From Gymnothorax reevesii (Eukaryota; Chordata; Actinopteri; Anguilliformes; Muraenidae), in assembly GCA_029721435.1 (NCBI GenBank), contig CM056583.1, positions 48,637,120-48,701,119 on the forward strand: a DNA stretch of 64,000 nt. The letters run 5' to 3'. The notes beneath the pieces are model-generated. The model saw only the letters and a list, made by a program, of their open reading frames with translations, was not told the origin of the DNA and searched no databases. Every line of letters starts with the position of its first letter. Within the stretch, counting starts at the first letter, position 1. A program made the translations under genes and the position numbers. Positions 37,201 through 51,299 of the stretch are shown in pieces.

Positions 37201-37443
37201 TGCATTTAAAGTAGGCCTAATATTTGATTGGGTTATTTAAGCACTTTACAATCAACGATTGACGGCATATCGTTTTGTCAGCGCAGCTAGGCATACATTT
37301 TATTTCTAATGAAAATATAATAATCATGTATTATCCATTTAAATTGCACGACCACCTCCAAATGAATACATGATAAACAATCAAGCAAACAAACAAAAAT
37401 AAATAATAGACCGAATACTAAGCCGACTGCTACTACGATAACA

Positions 37444-37583
37444 ACTACTACTACTAGCCTACTACTACTACTACTACTACTACTAGCCTACCTACTAGTA
37501 GTAGTAGTAGCCTAGTTGACTACTGCTACTGAATAACAACAACAACAACAACAACAGTAATAATAATAATAATAATAATAATA
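37444..37583. repeat. compound trinucleotide tract (ACT/AGT/CAA/TAA)
   Basis: (ACT)n blocks separated by TAGCCT, followed by (AGT)n, then (CAA)n and (TAA)n. The ACT and AGT blocks are complementary and adjacent, so they can form a hairpin. Confidence 0.95.
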
Positions 37584-39238
37584 CATTCTGGCTTTTGAAA
37601 CCCTGTCCCGTTATATCTAGCACCCTCTTACCGGCCATAGGCTACGCAGAATTCCGAACTTACTGAAAGCAGAGAGAGGTCTTGACGCAAGAAATAAGAT
37701 CCCTAAAAATGTTTATTTTTATTCCCGTCTTTCTGTCTTGTGGTTATGTCACTTTCTAAAACAAATATGTGTAGCTCCATGGGTGTGGATCGATGCGGAT
37801 AATCTCTTGAAGATTAAAAGGGCATTAATGCTGGCAACAATAACATAAACGTGTGGACCCAGTTCTCATTGATCTGGAACCTGATCCCGGTTTCTTCCAG
37901 GAAAGCCGATGGTGGAAATACGTTCCCAGCAGTAGACTGTTTTGCAGTGTTCGCTTAGACCAACTCTAAGGCAGCTCCTAAGAAACTTACTATAGCATTA
38001 AACAACGGGTGGGATACTGTCTTTATTGGTGTGGTGCAAGTTAAACATGCCTCTTATTTGTGAGAATACAATGACAATTAATATCACTCAGACTTGAATA
38101 AATCTTGAGACTCGCCGTGCTGCAGCACTGAAACTGCTATAGCTAACTACTATTTGAGAGAACCTACTTCAATGACTACAATGATCTCAACATGAGCCTC
38201 TTCAACAGTGATATTCTAACGAAACTTATCTTGTTATATAAGTAACGAGAAACGGGCAAACTAGATTGGATCCACTTCAGTGCCGAAGGTTTAGCTAACA
38301 GAATGTGTGATTGACCCAGCAGTGAGCAAGCGTGGTCATAGTGGGCTGAAATTGACAGTCTATTTATTTCTCAATATTGTCACATCCTCTTGCAACGTGG
38401 ACAGTTAAGTAGATTATGAGCTCTTGTGACAGCCTGCATCAGTTTGTAAGCTGCCATACCATTCAGGACAAATTGTCACATCGGATTTTTTTCAGTAAAG
38501 AAGAACAAAACTTTGTGATTGTGAATATTGATATTTTTTCCAAATTCAATTCCAGTGACATTTTAGTAGATGATGCACTGTCATTTTTCATATTTATTTC
38601 ATCTTCCAATTCAATTCCTAACCAACTACCTTCTATCTTTTCCTTTAAATCATAATTGCAATCGTACTCATGGTGACAGGCTCACGGGCTCTATCCCATG
38701 CAGCTCCCTCTCTTTTACCTGTGTTCCCACAATGCAGTTCTCAACACGCTACACTTTCAACACATCATGAATTTGTCTACGTGTGTATGCAGGTATGTAT
38801 TTGATGTACTGCCTCATACAATATTGTGAATGTGAACACGCTTGCATTCATGTGCAGTTTTCACATTTGATTTTCAGAATCTGCCAAAAAGTCACTATTG
38901 TGAAGCTACAGATATGGCTTCTGCTCTCAAAATGTGTATAAACAATATTCCATTTACAGTAACATTTAATATATCATCAGAAGGCCAGCAGCTGATCACT
39001 CAAATATCACAGTGATTTCGAAGTGAATTATATGTGTGAATTTATGTGATAACTTGCCTCAAAGGCATGGGAATAACTTGCCCAAAATTGCATAATATGG
39101 TGATGTTGGCTATTCCTAAGGCTATAGAACTGCAGTTAAAAATATCCAATCACAATTTATTGTCCCCTGCTCATAACAAAGATAAAATTTTCAACATACC
39201 TACTAAGTAATGCTTGATAATGAAGAATGGGAGGTGCC

Positions 39239-39262
39239 TTTTTTTTTTTTTTTTTTTTTTTT
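39239..39262. repeat. poly(T) tract
   Basis: Twenty-four consecutive T residues, with no adjacent retroposon body recognised. Confidence 0.9.
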
Positions 39263-42200
39263 GCGCCTGGATGTGAAAAATAAGAAGCATTTCTCAACCT
39301 AGATCATTGTGATTTTGACACATAATCAAGATGTTAACCTCCGAACAGGAAATTACGCAAAATAGCAATTCGATTTTTAGGTTCTACTTCTGGTGTTGGT
39401 GATATGGGCAATGTAACATCTTACCCATGGGACAACTTACCCTGCTTGTCCCTTCTTCAAGATATTTGTTCAAAATGTATCATTTAGAACACATTTGTCT
39501 CCTTGATGATACAAAAATAACATTTGCCAAATTGTTAGACAATATTTTGCTGAAAAAAAGAGTAGATACACCTAAAAAATTGAATCTGCTCATCATCTTA
39601 TAAGTCTGCACTGGTCATTTCAATCACAAATTTTTGCTCCCATCCGGGTCCTTATGTGACAAGTGTTTTTATTGATTCATCTTCTTTTTTTCTGGTAACA
39701 ATTGTGAGACATTTTAGTCATTATTCTACGCAATAACTTAATGTCAACTTCAACAAACTTTTGGTTTGTGATAAATGAATACTGCATTTTCCACGGCCTC
39801 AAGATTTTTTTCTTCCAGATTAAAAAGAGCCACAGAGATATATTCTGGAATAAATCAATGCTATTTGTAAATTTTAACTGAAGATTAGTCAGTATCATAT
39901 GTTTTTTTATGCCTGTGGTGCTTACTGTTGACATACGCATCCTGATGAAGCAGTATGAGATATAGCGAATGGCTGTTTCTTTGAAACAAACTATTGGCCA
40001 CATGATTGTCTGGCTTGTTTAGCCAAACATTGTCAGACAGTCTGATAACTTTTAATACTGTTTTGGTCAACAGCAGCTGAGTAAAGTGCAAAGTTTGGTT
40101 CTTTTAACCCCAAACTTGTTCCCTTGTTTACTGTTCAATGTCTATCAGTGAGTTGCTGACTGGACTGTAGAGGTGAAGTAAAAACATGTAGGTTTAAGAA
40201 AATTCTAGGTCATATTGTTTTTGCTATGGGGGTGAAGCCAATGGTTAGAACATTGTCAGGAAATAAAACAAACTTATATCTCTCACACCCACAGACATGG
40301 ATTTGCATTATTGGTATATTTAGTTCATTGGTTACAATGCAGACTAATGCAATGTAATCAATACAGCATGGTGGTATAGAAGAAAGACAACAAGTCCTGA
40401 CAATTATATCTGAAGATATCTCTAAAACCACTCGCCTTAAATGATGACTATTTTTGCACAGTCCATTGTGTTGCTCGGAATGTATTGTCAAGACTGTGGT
40501 TTCAAATTATCTGCAGATAACCGTTAAAAAAATGAATAAAATGAATGAAACATTCACTCAAGCACATTACAGATGAATTTTTCAGAAGAAACAGAACTTA
40601 CAAGTAATATGAAAATATCTGTATGAGATATTGGCTGTTTTCTTAAATGTAATTTATCAACCATGGCTAAGTACTCTATATAACCAATATAGCAGGTGTG
40701 CAGACACCTCGCCGACACTTTAATTGAATTTAGAATGAATCAGTTTGCATTGGCTGATAGGACAGACAATCAGCATTCATTTGAGGGGATTTTCATGCAA
40801 TTCAGCTCCAAAATTTGGTAATTCTTTCTCTGTCTGTAATTCCCTCCTTCGCAACTCAAATTACTTTCAATGGAGTCTTCCGTAAGGGAGGGAATGAAAG
40901 GTTTACAAAGTGCAGCAAAATCCAAATGGTGAAATGGGTTTGAACTGCAGTATCCTCAAATGAAACGTCTTTCCTATCAGGCAATACTGACCAAAACTGA
41001 CCTGTTAATTCCAAAGTCAGTTTAAATTGGAAATATTTAGAAATCAAAAAGGTCAAATTTTCCATGTATGTTAGTAAGGTTTCATAGTAGTGTCCACTCA
41101 CTTTTGGCAACTTTGTATTGTATATTCAACATTAAAACTAAAATATTTTATTTATTTACATCCAGACACTTACCAGCTATTGCAGTTTAATTTGCATACA
41201 TAGATATCAGTATTTTTCTTCATCTCAGCGATCGCCAATTCTTAATATTGTAGCTACACATAAGAAAAATAACCTGCTGAAAGTTAGTTGGCAAAACACT
41301 TCACAGTCAGGCAGATCGAACGATGAATCTACAGTCAGATTAATTCTTTGTGTATCATGTTATATCACAAAGCAGAGAAGAGAGCAGACACTGATGACTC
41401 TTATCATCTTAATGAGATTTAAAGAATACCCCCAGATTTGGCATATGTAATACGTGATATCTGCAAAACAATTTTTATACATAATGAGGTGTTCTTGTTA
41501 TTCTATATTTACTTGACTTAATTGATTTGTGTCCTAGTGTTGGTGTAATGTTAATGTTATGCCGGCGCAATGTTGTTATAATGTCAGTGTCATGCTGTGC
41601 TGTCATGTATTCAGCATTTTTCTCCCTCTTCTTCCTTATGGTTTCGGTACACAGGAAGCTTTTCGAAATGGGAAAGCACCAGCACCTGTGCTGATTGTGA
41701 ATTACCCTCACATTATGTTTTGAATGATCTTTATTCTCCTGTGCTTAAGCAGCTAATTCCCTTCCCAACATGCTGTTAGTTGAGGGGGAGAAAAATTGGG
41801 CTATATTTGGGTTATGGTAATATCACTTTAGCTTCTGATTGTAGCTTTTTTTTTTAAAAGTTTGTTGTGTTTTACTTGACTGCGTGCAGATTGGGAGCAA
41901 TTCAAGTTCTGCCTGCCATTATTTTAAATTTTGAGGGCAGTATTTTTACATTTGGGCAAATTTGTCTTATAGCTTACTTTTATTTTCTGCAGTAATTGAA
42001 TTGGAGTCATAGACGCCACTTGCTTACGACAACCTTGAGGTTTTTGGACCACAACAGGATAATAGCACTTTAATAATGGTGTGAATCAGGCTACTCTACT
42101 GAACTTTCCAAAATAAGATCTGAAGTGCTTTCCACATCAGCAAAGTGACATCACAAAGATAGTGCTTTGATTGGCCTTGTCTCAACAGCCGGTGTGACAA

Positions 42201-42699
42201 CATACCTTTGGCACCCTGATGTCATCACCACTGGGGCAGATATGGAACCTTGTCAGTCTAGATAATGTCACTCAGTGCTGTTCTTTAGTTAAAAAAAGAA
42301 ATACTCATGGCTTTTTCTTCAAACAAATTCCATGTTGATCTCTGTTCTAACTGATGAGTAACCAATGATATCACTATTTGTTTTAAAATCTGACAAGATA
42401 ACATGACACTAAATATGTTTTCTTTTCACCATTGTGATATAATTCTATTTTAGAGATGGTTATCTAAAGCAAAAATAGTTAAATTATGGTCATTGAACTA
42501 ACCTCACCTGACTTCACATTAAAATATTACAGAATTTGTTTTACACAGATTATCCATGATTAATGATTCATTTTGTGCGTAAGATTTCTTACAAAATGTC
42601 CCGTTCTCTTGTTTAATTTGCTTTTGTCAATTCTTGCCTGTATTTGCGCAAAAAAAACATATATCACAGGAAAAGTAGTTGCACGGTAATCCACCACTA

Positions 42700-42742
42700 A
42701 ACACACACACACGCACACACACACGCGCGCGCATACACACAC
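42700..42742. repeat. (CA)n microsatellite
   Basis: CA units with ACGC and CGCGCGC interruptions over 43 bases. Confidence 0.95.
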
Positions 42743-43237
42743 CCAAATATGATATGGCATTATTTTGATCAAAGCAATGTTTTCTCATTTCCAAAAGATT
42801 AGACTGAAACATTTGCAGCTGTGGTGACTTAGATAAATCAAGCACTTAACATATCACAAGTGCTCCATAAATTTGTCATATTATTTTGTTAATGTAGAAA
42901 TGCTCAGTCATTTTAGAGTTAAGTTGGATTTAATCCTGCGCCTCCGGTGGCTGTTGTTTAACCAGTAAATATTTGGTTCACATGGGGTACTGCCTGCAGA
43001 GGAAATGATGGAAAAACAAACTCTGTTGGCTATGGATAATCTCGTTCTCTCTGATGTATAGCGCCTTTCACACATGTGGAACATCAAAGATATGGAATAA
43101 CCTGTCAACTCAAAATATGCATTTCAGTGGTACTGAGAGGAAGCAAGTTAGTGGTGAACTAGGTTCAAATTCATAATCTAGAAAATGGCTCCTGTCTTCC
43201 AGAGCAGTGTAAAATAAATGAAGCAATGAGTACAGCG

Positions 43238-43251
43238 CCCCCCCCCCCCCC
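43238..43251. repeat. poly(C) tract
   Basis: Fourteen consecutive C residues. Confidence 0.9.
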
Positions 43252-46200
43252 GTCAGTAAGTCTAAAGTCTGTAATGTAGGCTATGTAAAGCATGCTTACC
43301 ATGTTTTACTGCAGTAGTGCTTTTGAAAGCAACCACTGAAGCCCTGAAAACCATGTGTGTGGGGGAGGGGCTGTCAGTTCGTGCATTAACCCAAGTAAGG
43401 CCTTCATCCAGCAGGCGTCCTCTCCATTGCCTCCATTTAGATGAGACTCTTTAAATTTTTAATTGAAAAGATCAGACCTCAAGAGAAGGCCCTGAAGTTT
43501 TTCATTACCTCGCTTTTTTCATCTGAACCACGCTGATACGGCCCTGGAGGGGAAGGGATGTAGCACTCCCGATCGAGCTCGCTTTTGGTCACTGCTGGCA
43601 ACTGTCCAGTGTGATCTCTGAATTGCTAATAGGGTCAACAGAATCAGAGTCTCGCTGTATGCCGTATGTTTGCTTAGGCCTTTTAAAAAAATCAAGGAGT
43701 AAATTCATAGAACCGGAATACCGAGTGAGGTGGATCACGTTTCTCTACTTCTATGTTTCACCTGGAACAGCTTTTTTTGAACTTTCTGTTCCAGGTTTTG
43801 TGATCCTGCTTTGGGAGACGGGCTTAGGCCATATCTGCTCACTAGTTAAAAGCTCATATGATATGATATTATTCTGAATCATTGGCATTTTTTTCCTTTT
43901 TAGACTCTTTGATACATTTTAGTTTTTATTGAACTCAGAATTTCAATGATTCAGAAAGAAGCATTAAAGTACTCAAATGTATAGGCTATAGTTTATCTGA
44001 AAAGAAATGCTTGAGGCTATGGGATTAGATGAAGTACCTCGTAACAATGGAATAGTTAAGTGATACTTCACAGGTCAAATATACGGTAATACTGCATGTT
44101 TTTATGTTAATGATGTGAATATAACCATTTTTGACTGTGTTTTCATATCGGGCCGTAAAAATAGCCTATTTAGGCAGAATTTATCACATCATTCCGTATC
44201 ACATTACTGCCTTTCAGAATTTATCCTGTTTGATTGATTTGTTTGTTTAGCAATAATTGTTTTAGATTTACTGAGTGTTTGCTCGGAGTAGGCTATTCAT
44301 TAATTTAAGGCTATCTCAAACCACGTTACTTGTTCACACACGGTGTTCTCGCACCTTACCATTAGGTACCATAGGAAAACATTCGTGTGCTTTCTCAAAC
44401 AGCCAAACTCAAATCCAAATATAGATTTTTGAAACCTTGGTCGCTTTTGTCGCTAAAGCCATTACAGTGTGCCAGCTGAAGTTGAACAGACACAGTACAT
44501 TCACAAAGAATCCAGGGTAGCCTAGGCCACATTTTAGAGTTAGACCACCTCGGAAAATTAAAACTGCCCATCGGCAAAAAATGACCATCTGTCTTTATCT
44601 TCAACCCTCAGCTGAAGTTTGCCGATTCCCAAAGTCGCCAAACCGCTGAAGGTTTCAAGATTACAAAGCTCCCAGACTTACTTAATAGACATTTTTGTAG
44701 ACGCATATTTTCGACTGAGGTTGGTCTCATATTCTGAGTTTACATATCTGCACGCTTTATGGTACTTGTAGTAAAGTTGTATTACGCTATTAGATAGAAA
44801 ATCTATTTTAGCTCGCGGCCCATAATCTACTCATATGCAGTCGATTATGCGCTGTCCATGGTTCTGAAAGGTTATAGCTACATAAAGAATATCCTTCAAG
44901 TCAATTATAACAATAAATAAATAAATAGGTTAGTAGGCTACAGCAATAGTCAGCCTCATGCTATTTACTTAACGTTCATTTTAAGTTGGGATGTCTTATC
45001 TTCAATTTTAAAAAGGCAAGTTTAAGGCGCATGAGTCGCATTATTCGCAACTTTAAAAAATAGGAATTTGAGTGTAAAAATAATCTGTGTTGGCATAGCT
45101 GACGTATTTTGATCGATATACTTTTTTGTTTGAACGCTTGTTCATTTTTTCACCTGCATTTATTTGGCTAACGCTTCACCATGTGTTGGGTCACGGGTTG
45201 CACTTCAGCCGCTTGGCTCAACTGTTTGAAATAATTGCGCTATCATATCAATTAACATTGTGAATTAGCATAAGAATGCTTGAGCATCAATTCTTAAAAA
45301 TGACAAAGCCCTGTGAGATTTGGAATGAGACACATGCGCTCAAATATGACAAACTGAGTACTATTCTGCGGCAAGAGGTGTTCATTCCTCAATGCTATCC
45401 GCACTTTCTCGACTCTGCTGTTAGAGACGCAGAGACATTGATTTACATTTGTCAGAGAAGAAAGATAAACCATAGGCAAGTGCTGTTACCCGTTTGATAT
45501 AAGGCCAGGGAAACCTACGATATCGATCCAATTGATTTAACCTTACCCTTTAAAATCCAGTTAACTCCCCTTTCAAACTCCTGAAAAAAGCAGACGTGTT
45601 GACAGATCTGAATATTATAATTGCGTGTGAATGTCTGATGGAGTACAACGCCGTGATTAAATCGCTGTATTGCAAATTTCCACTGACTGAGAACACGGCC
45701 CCTCCCATACAGTGCCTCCCATATACCGTGTTTATGTCTGTAGCTCAGATAAAGGCGAGGGCAGTGGCACTCTTTTCAGTCGCAAAATGGCCGCAGAAAG
45801 CAGAATGCAACACGATGAAAGCACTGATCATAGAACATTACTGGAATTCTCAATTTAGGCGACTATTCTGTTCGGACAAAAGAGGACAAAGATCTTTTTT
45901 TATTATTGCGATTTTTGTCATATGGTTCAAGTCTATCTTCAGATTGTAGCTAAATATAAAATCATCAACCTCAAACTGTGAAATTCTTCTCAAATTCGTC
46001 CTGGGTGTTTTGATGGAGTTTTCAGTATTTATTTATTTATTTCCTCCCTGTTGGCTAAGAGATTATCGTTTGTGTCAATGTATTCGATGTTTCAAAAGAA
46101 AAAAAGTCACTCGTAAAAACATTCATTTCGAAAGCAGTGCAGCGCAGTAAGCCTCATTTGTTGAGTATCATCGTTAAGCCAAGGATTACTTGGCTCTGAG

Positions 46201-48990
46201 AACACTCACTTACTTGTTTTAAAATTCTCACAACTTAATACCTTTGAGTGTGGCGTTTTCATCCGAGATGGATGTTCTTTAAATGGCCCACTATAAATCT
46301 TACACGACTGATATGTAAGCAACTACTTAGCTGGACATCAACATGGTGTTTAGAATTATTAGGCTACTAAAGCTCATTTTAAGCCCGTGGCAACATTTTT
46401 TCTGCTAAAGTAGACCTTGGCTTTATAGTTTACCAATTCTACAATTGGTTGTTATGTGGGCCTAATACAGCGTATGTAGAGCTACCGATACATTACGCAG
46501 TTGACTATTCAGACCCGTGTGAGTCGCTCTAAAAGGTTCAATAACCCTTTTCTCTTGTATGAATAGTGGATGTGGCCGACGGGGAGGTTTCGTCAAGAAT
46601 TGGCCAGAATAAGATAGAGGAATCCTTTCAGTGTGAAGTTCATGCCGTTGTTGAGGAGTTCATTCCCGATCGATGCAACGCTTACATCAGAAGTGGCATT
46701 CATGGCATTTGCTTTTAGCTTGTCGTTGTTCAAAAACAGTGTGAGAACGCGTCCTTGATCTTTTCACGCAACTACTTGGTACAGGAAAGAGTTTCACTTG
46801 ATTCTGAAATGAAATTTTTCTATACCGTCCTGTTCAGTGATTTTTTTACGATGAATGAAAATAATACAGTGAGTAGCCTGGATAGCCTATGTCCGTTGAT
46901 CTACACACTTTTGATAATAGTAAATTCCTTCCCATCTTCACCGTCGTACTTTGCTTGTTCCTGGAGGGTTTTGGTTTGGCTAGGATTCACAGTGAAGCAT
47001 ATTTTGATCAAAGTTTGTCAAATGCGATGCACCAAAGAATTGTAGAATTTATACGTTTCGGAAGGCCTACGGTTCAACGCGTAATAACGTGGAGCAAAAA
47101 CGATCAGTTTAATTTCAGTGATAAGCCATTAGGTGTGTTCCTGGACGCATCTCGTTCAAATAGCAGTGACGCTATACAGACATTCTTCCTTTGCTGTGTT
47201 TTTCTGAAGTCAGGATTAACAACTTTGCAACCCTAATCATGTGGCCCTCAAGAATCCTGCTCCCTGAATTTATTTAAGTGTGTGTTGTTAAGTTAATAAA
47301 CAGAGACATTTACGGTGCAGAGACTGGAATCTGGTTATATCCTCAATGAATGTTATTTACAAACCTTTAAGTAAATCCCTTCCCCTGCTTACCCCATTCA
47401 GAACAAGTACACTCTAATTTTGTGTGGGCTATAATATCAATTTCCATACGCGCACCCATCTAAGTTCGGGATAAACATTTATTAATGGCTGAGTTTGTTG
47501 ACACCATATCTTTACAATGCATAAATATCTTTACAGTAATCGCTGCGTAATCCAGATTTGGGTTTTTTATCTCGAGTTTTGTTCTCTTATCTTGATAATC
47601 CATTAATACTTTGCTTGCCTGATTCTGAACGATGTTTATGACAAGGACATGATTTATTGACAGGATACTTACGCTCTTTCAGGCTTTGAGATGTTTTCAG
47701 CAAGCTTTGAATTTGAATCAAAAATATAATTACTTTCAACTGCAAGCAAAATGTGGTGCAGCCCACTACATAATATAATACCACCCCTTTAACGGCCAGG
47801 CGGAATAAGAATGGAGATGCTGTGGTCCTTTTAAAAAAACCAAGCCGATTTAACTTTATTTCCTCTGGGACATCTGATTGCGGGTTTAATAACTTAAATG
47901 TAAATACGCATAAAATATGTGATTAGCGTATTTTCAACATGAGTTTTAAACGCTGATGAAATAGTTCTTGCTGCCTGAGAGCAATTGAATTCCTAAGCTC
48001 TTACGCAGGATAAAATACTTTTCAAAGGTTTGCAAGAAGTGTTTGCTGTTGACATGATCTACTGATTAATTACTGATATAAGAGGGTTCAATTGTCCCAC
48101 GTGGGATGTGAACCGGGACCCCACGAGTATCCTGAAGCGGCTTGTTTTGCAAATGCAAACAAAATGTTGGACAACGCTTTTTAAGTACAATACTGCCACC
48201 CTCTGGACAAACCCTCATATTTTCCTGTCGTTCATTTTTCACTTGTTCAATTCAGTATCGGAAAACAAGATTATGCCACCCTTCGATATATTTTGTTCCG
48301 CAAATATAATTTGCCAACCATATTTTGATAGAAGTACAGTTGATATAATATCTAGAAATCATTGGCCTATTTAACATCTTCCCATTCTCTGCGATGAAAA
48401 TAAGTACATTTTATGCTCCAGATGTTAATGCACTGTATGAGAGTGTGGTTTATCGGGAAACATCGGGCTTACGCTCTGCAATGAAAATACTTAGACTACG
48501 TGTTTACATGCCTTTTTGGATTGTGTCCGCTTACACAATAGTTTTGCGCACAATTGGGAGTTCTTAATATGATTTGTATTGATCTCAACTTGTCTGAGTT
48601 GTGCATACTTAATTCAGAGGTATAATCAAATCAAATATTGTTCATCGTGTCTGGAGCAGTGAGCCATTGGTCTCAGCAAGAGATATAGCGTGGGAGTTTT
48701 AGATTACAGCGTTAATAATTATAGTTGTATGGTTGTATTCTTTGACAAATATAATTTTTTTTTGTGAGGTGAATTTACGCCTCTCATGCCTGTTTTTTTA
48801 TTTATTTATTTTTTTTTATTTTGTTAATAGGCCAGTAAACGACCAGACTTGCAGGATTAGTATCAAACAAGCCCAATATGCTGTAATTGTTTATTCTGTC
48901 CTCTAAATTGCTGCTTGTTGTATTGCTTGTGTAAGTCAGCATACAGCATACTCCTCACTTAATAAGTAATTGCTTCATACTAATCTTATA

Positions 48991-50527
48991 TAGTGGAATC
49001 AAAAATTACGGGCACTCCTGACTGGCAAAGCACAAACAATACCAATAAATAAAAAAATGAAATAAAAACAATTCAATTGTAGAGAAATAGGATATACCAA
49101 CAAGTGTGAAATACAAAAAAATCATAAAAATTTAATACAAAATAAATATCAACAAAATCAAGGTTTCATAATAATTGGCACCATTCACCTAGTAGGCTAC
49201 TCACTTTTGGACCATTATTCTAAACAAATCCTTTCAAGATCCTTCATATTCTTGGCTTTGCGTATATCAACTGCCCTCTGCAACTCAGCCCTCAGTTTTT
49301 CAATTGGATTGAGGTCTGGCGAATGAGATGGCCATTGTAGAACTTCGATTTTGTTGTCACAGAACCATCTTTGTGCGGATCTTGAGGTATGCCTTTGGTA
49401 ATTGTGTTGTTGGAAAGTCCACCTATGGCCAAATCCCAGCTTTCTGGCAGAGGCAACCAGATTGTCAGCCAAAATATCCTGATACTTGATGAAATTCATT
49501 ATGCCATTAATCTTAACCAGTGCCCCTGGACCTCTTGAATTAAAACAGCCCCAAAACATGACTGACCCACCATCATATTTCACCGAGGGTATGAAGTGCT
49601 TTTCCTTGTATTCATCTCTGTCTTGAGGCCAAAGAAGCTGATGCTGTATCTGACAGAAACATACAGTTTTGATCTCATCTGACCATAGCAGCTTGTTCCA
49701 GTCATAATTTAAATGACATTTGGTAAACTCCAAGCACTTGCTTCTGTGTCTTCTGGGCAGAAAAAGCTTTCTTCTGGCAACCCTTCTAAAGAGCCTGTGG
49801 TTTTGGAGTTGGCACCTGATAGTGCTTTTTGAAACCTGGCAACCCCAAGATGCCCCCAAGGCCTGGAATTCCTTTGCAGTGATTCTTGGGGATTTTGTTG
49901 CTTCTCTCATCATCCTCCTAAGTATCCTGGGGGAAAAATGCAGTTGGGTCCTTAACACTTCAGGTTTTCAACACTTCCATATCTTTGGAATTTTGAAATA
50001 ATTGCCCTGACAGCGCTCAGTGGTATTTTCAATCATTTGTGAATCTTCTTGTAGCCAGTACCAGATTTATGAAGGTCTATGACCATCTTCTTCTTTTTAT
50101 CTGACAGTTGTTTTGTTTTCTTCATGGTGTTGGATGACCAAGGGATATTGCCTGTGTGTTACCTCATTTTTATTCACTAGTGAAACAAGGAGTGATGCAA
50201 TGGCTCAGTATAGCTCCCTAACACTTGGATAAAACATAAATAAATGGAATGTAATACCTGGTTTAATTTTGGTCGATGTTATTTACAATAATCTTTAGGG
50301 GTGTTATTAATTGTGAGACCTTGATTTGGAGGAAATAGATTTTTAATTAAATCAGGAAATGACTTTGGTTGGTTCCATTGGAACATTAAGGTTGTACAGT
50401 ATTTCTCATGATGGTATTTTGTTTCTCTATAAATGTGTTTTTTTTTCTTTTGTTTGTTTTTTAGAAAATTTTAAAGCATTGTTTGTGCATTGCCAGTCAG
50501 GGGTGCCAGTAATTTTGGAACCCACTG
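48991..50527 (-). mobile_element. near full-length Tc1/mariner element
   Basis: Terminal inverted repeats of about 50 bases: the left end has TAGTGGAATCAAAAATTACG then GGCACTCCTGACTGGCAAAG; the right end on the opposite strand has CAGTGGGTTCCAAAATTACT then GGCACCCCTGACTGGCAATG. TA borders both ends (48989-48990 and 50528-50529). At 1537 bases the length is that of a complete Tc1 element. The transposase (49215-50125, -) is interrupted. It lies antisense in the onecut2 intron. Confidence 0.9.
49215..50125 (-). pseudogene. Tc1-like transposase, inactivated
   Basis: The start codon is at 50123-50125. The N-terminal helix-turn-helix part reads MKKTKQLSDKKKKMVIDLHK and then has an in-frame stop within the KKIHK..LKIPLSAV segment. 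After a frame change the rest is open at 49215-49958: second DNA-binding domain (RRMMREATKSPRITAKEFQ), first catalytic Asp (LLWSDEIK), SVMFWGCF, then QQHNYQRHTS where the family has QQDN, so the second catalytic Asp is a His, and finally SPDLNPIEKLRAEL with the Glu. Two independent lesions show it is inactive. Confidence 0.9.
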
Positions 50528-50814
50528 TACATTAAAGTAAACTCTAGGGCGTCACATGATTTTTTTTAACACTTTTAAAGGTGCAATGGATTCTGCTGGT
50601 TACTGCCCAGGGGCTTTAGTCCGGTTCCGTGAAACCTTCAATCATCTGGATGATCAGAGCCTCAGGTGGATGAGTGCGGTCAAATGAGTTTCTCTCCATG
50701 GCCAGAAGTGTGCAAACACTTTACTGAAACCTCATTGACATGCATAGAAAATGCACATTTATTAGAGGGTAGTCTGGTACACAATTGGGCTCCACAATTT
50801 GGCACCTGTTGAAA

Positions 50815-50831
50815 CCCCCCCCCCCCCCCCC
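50815..50831. repeat. poly(C) tract
   Basis: Seventeen consecutive C residues in a non-coding stretch that probably derives from another repeat (50690-51080). Confidence 0.9.
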
Positions 50832-51299
50832 AAATTAGTTTCAGTAGAGCTTTCAGACTTTCGGAAAGGGAGGGAGTGAGTGGATAACACAAAGTTCTAC
50901 AATATTCTAATGGAAAGCAGGTGTGAGTTCCAGCACGTTCAATGCTGAATGTCTGCTCAATGAGGTAATCCTGATCTCTCAATGTCAAATTCCATTAAGA
51001 TGTCAGATAATTAGAATTCTGTTTTCTGTGTATGATGATGAGGTTTCAGTGTATGGTACACACAGTCAATGAAGTGTATGTGGATACTGTCCAGCCTGGT
51101 ACCTCAGTCTGTCTTGTGGAACTGATTCCGGTCCTCTAATACTGAAGACTGTTTTGCTAGCTGACTGGTTTTAATGCCTTTAATAAATTCAAAGTATAAC
51201 AGAAGCCCACAAATAATTGTAGCCTCTGGACGAAGTCGGCCGGCCACTATGGATTCACGTGTGTCCTCTCTGCCGCCACCGCGACGTCCGCATCCGTAG

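Noticed and set aside
43758..43798. Short hairpin ACCTGGAACAG / CTGTTCCAGGT
   Set aside because: The stem is only 11 bp and pairing does not extend, so it is too short for a miRNA precursor.
45596..45949. 117-codon + strand open frame in the onecut2 intron
   Set aside because: No family resemblance, no splice-site logic, ordinary composition. Possibly a conserved non-coding block, but no evidence of coding.
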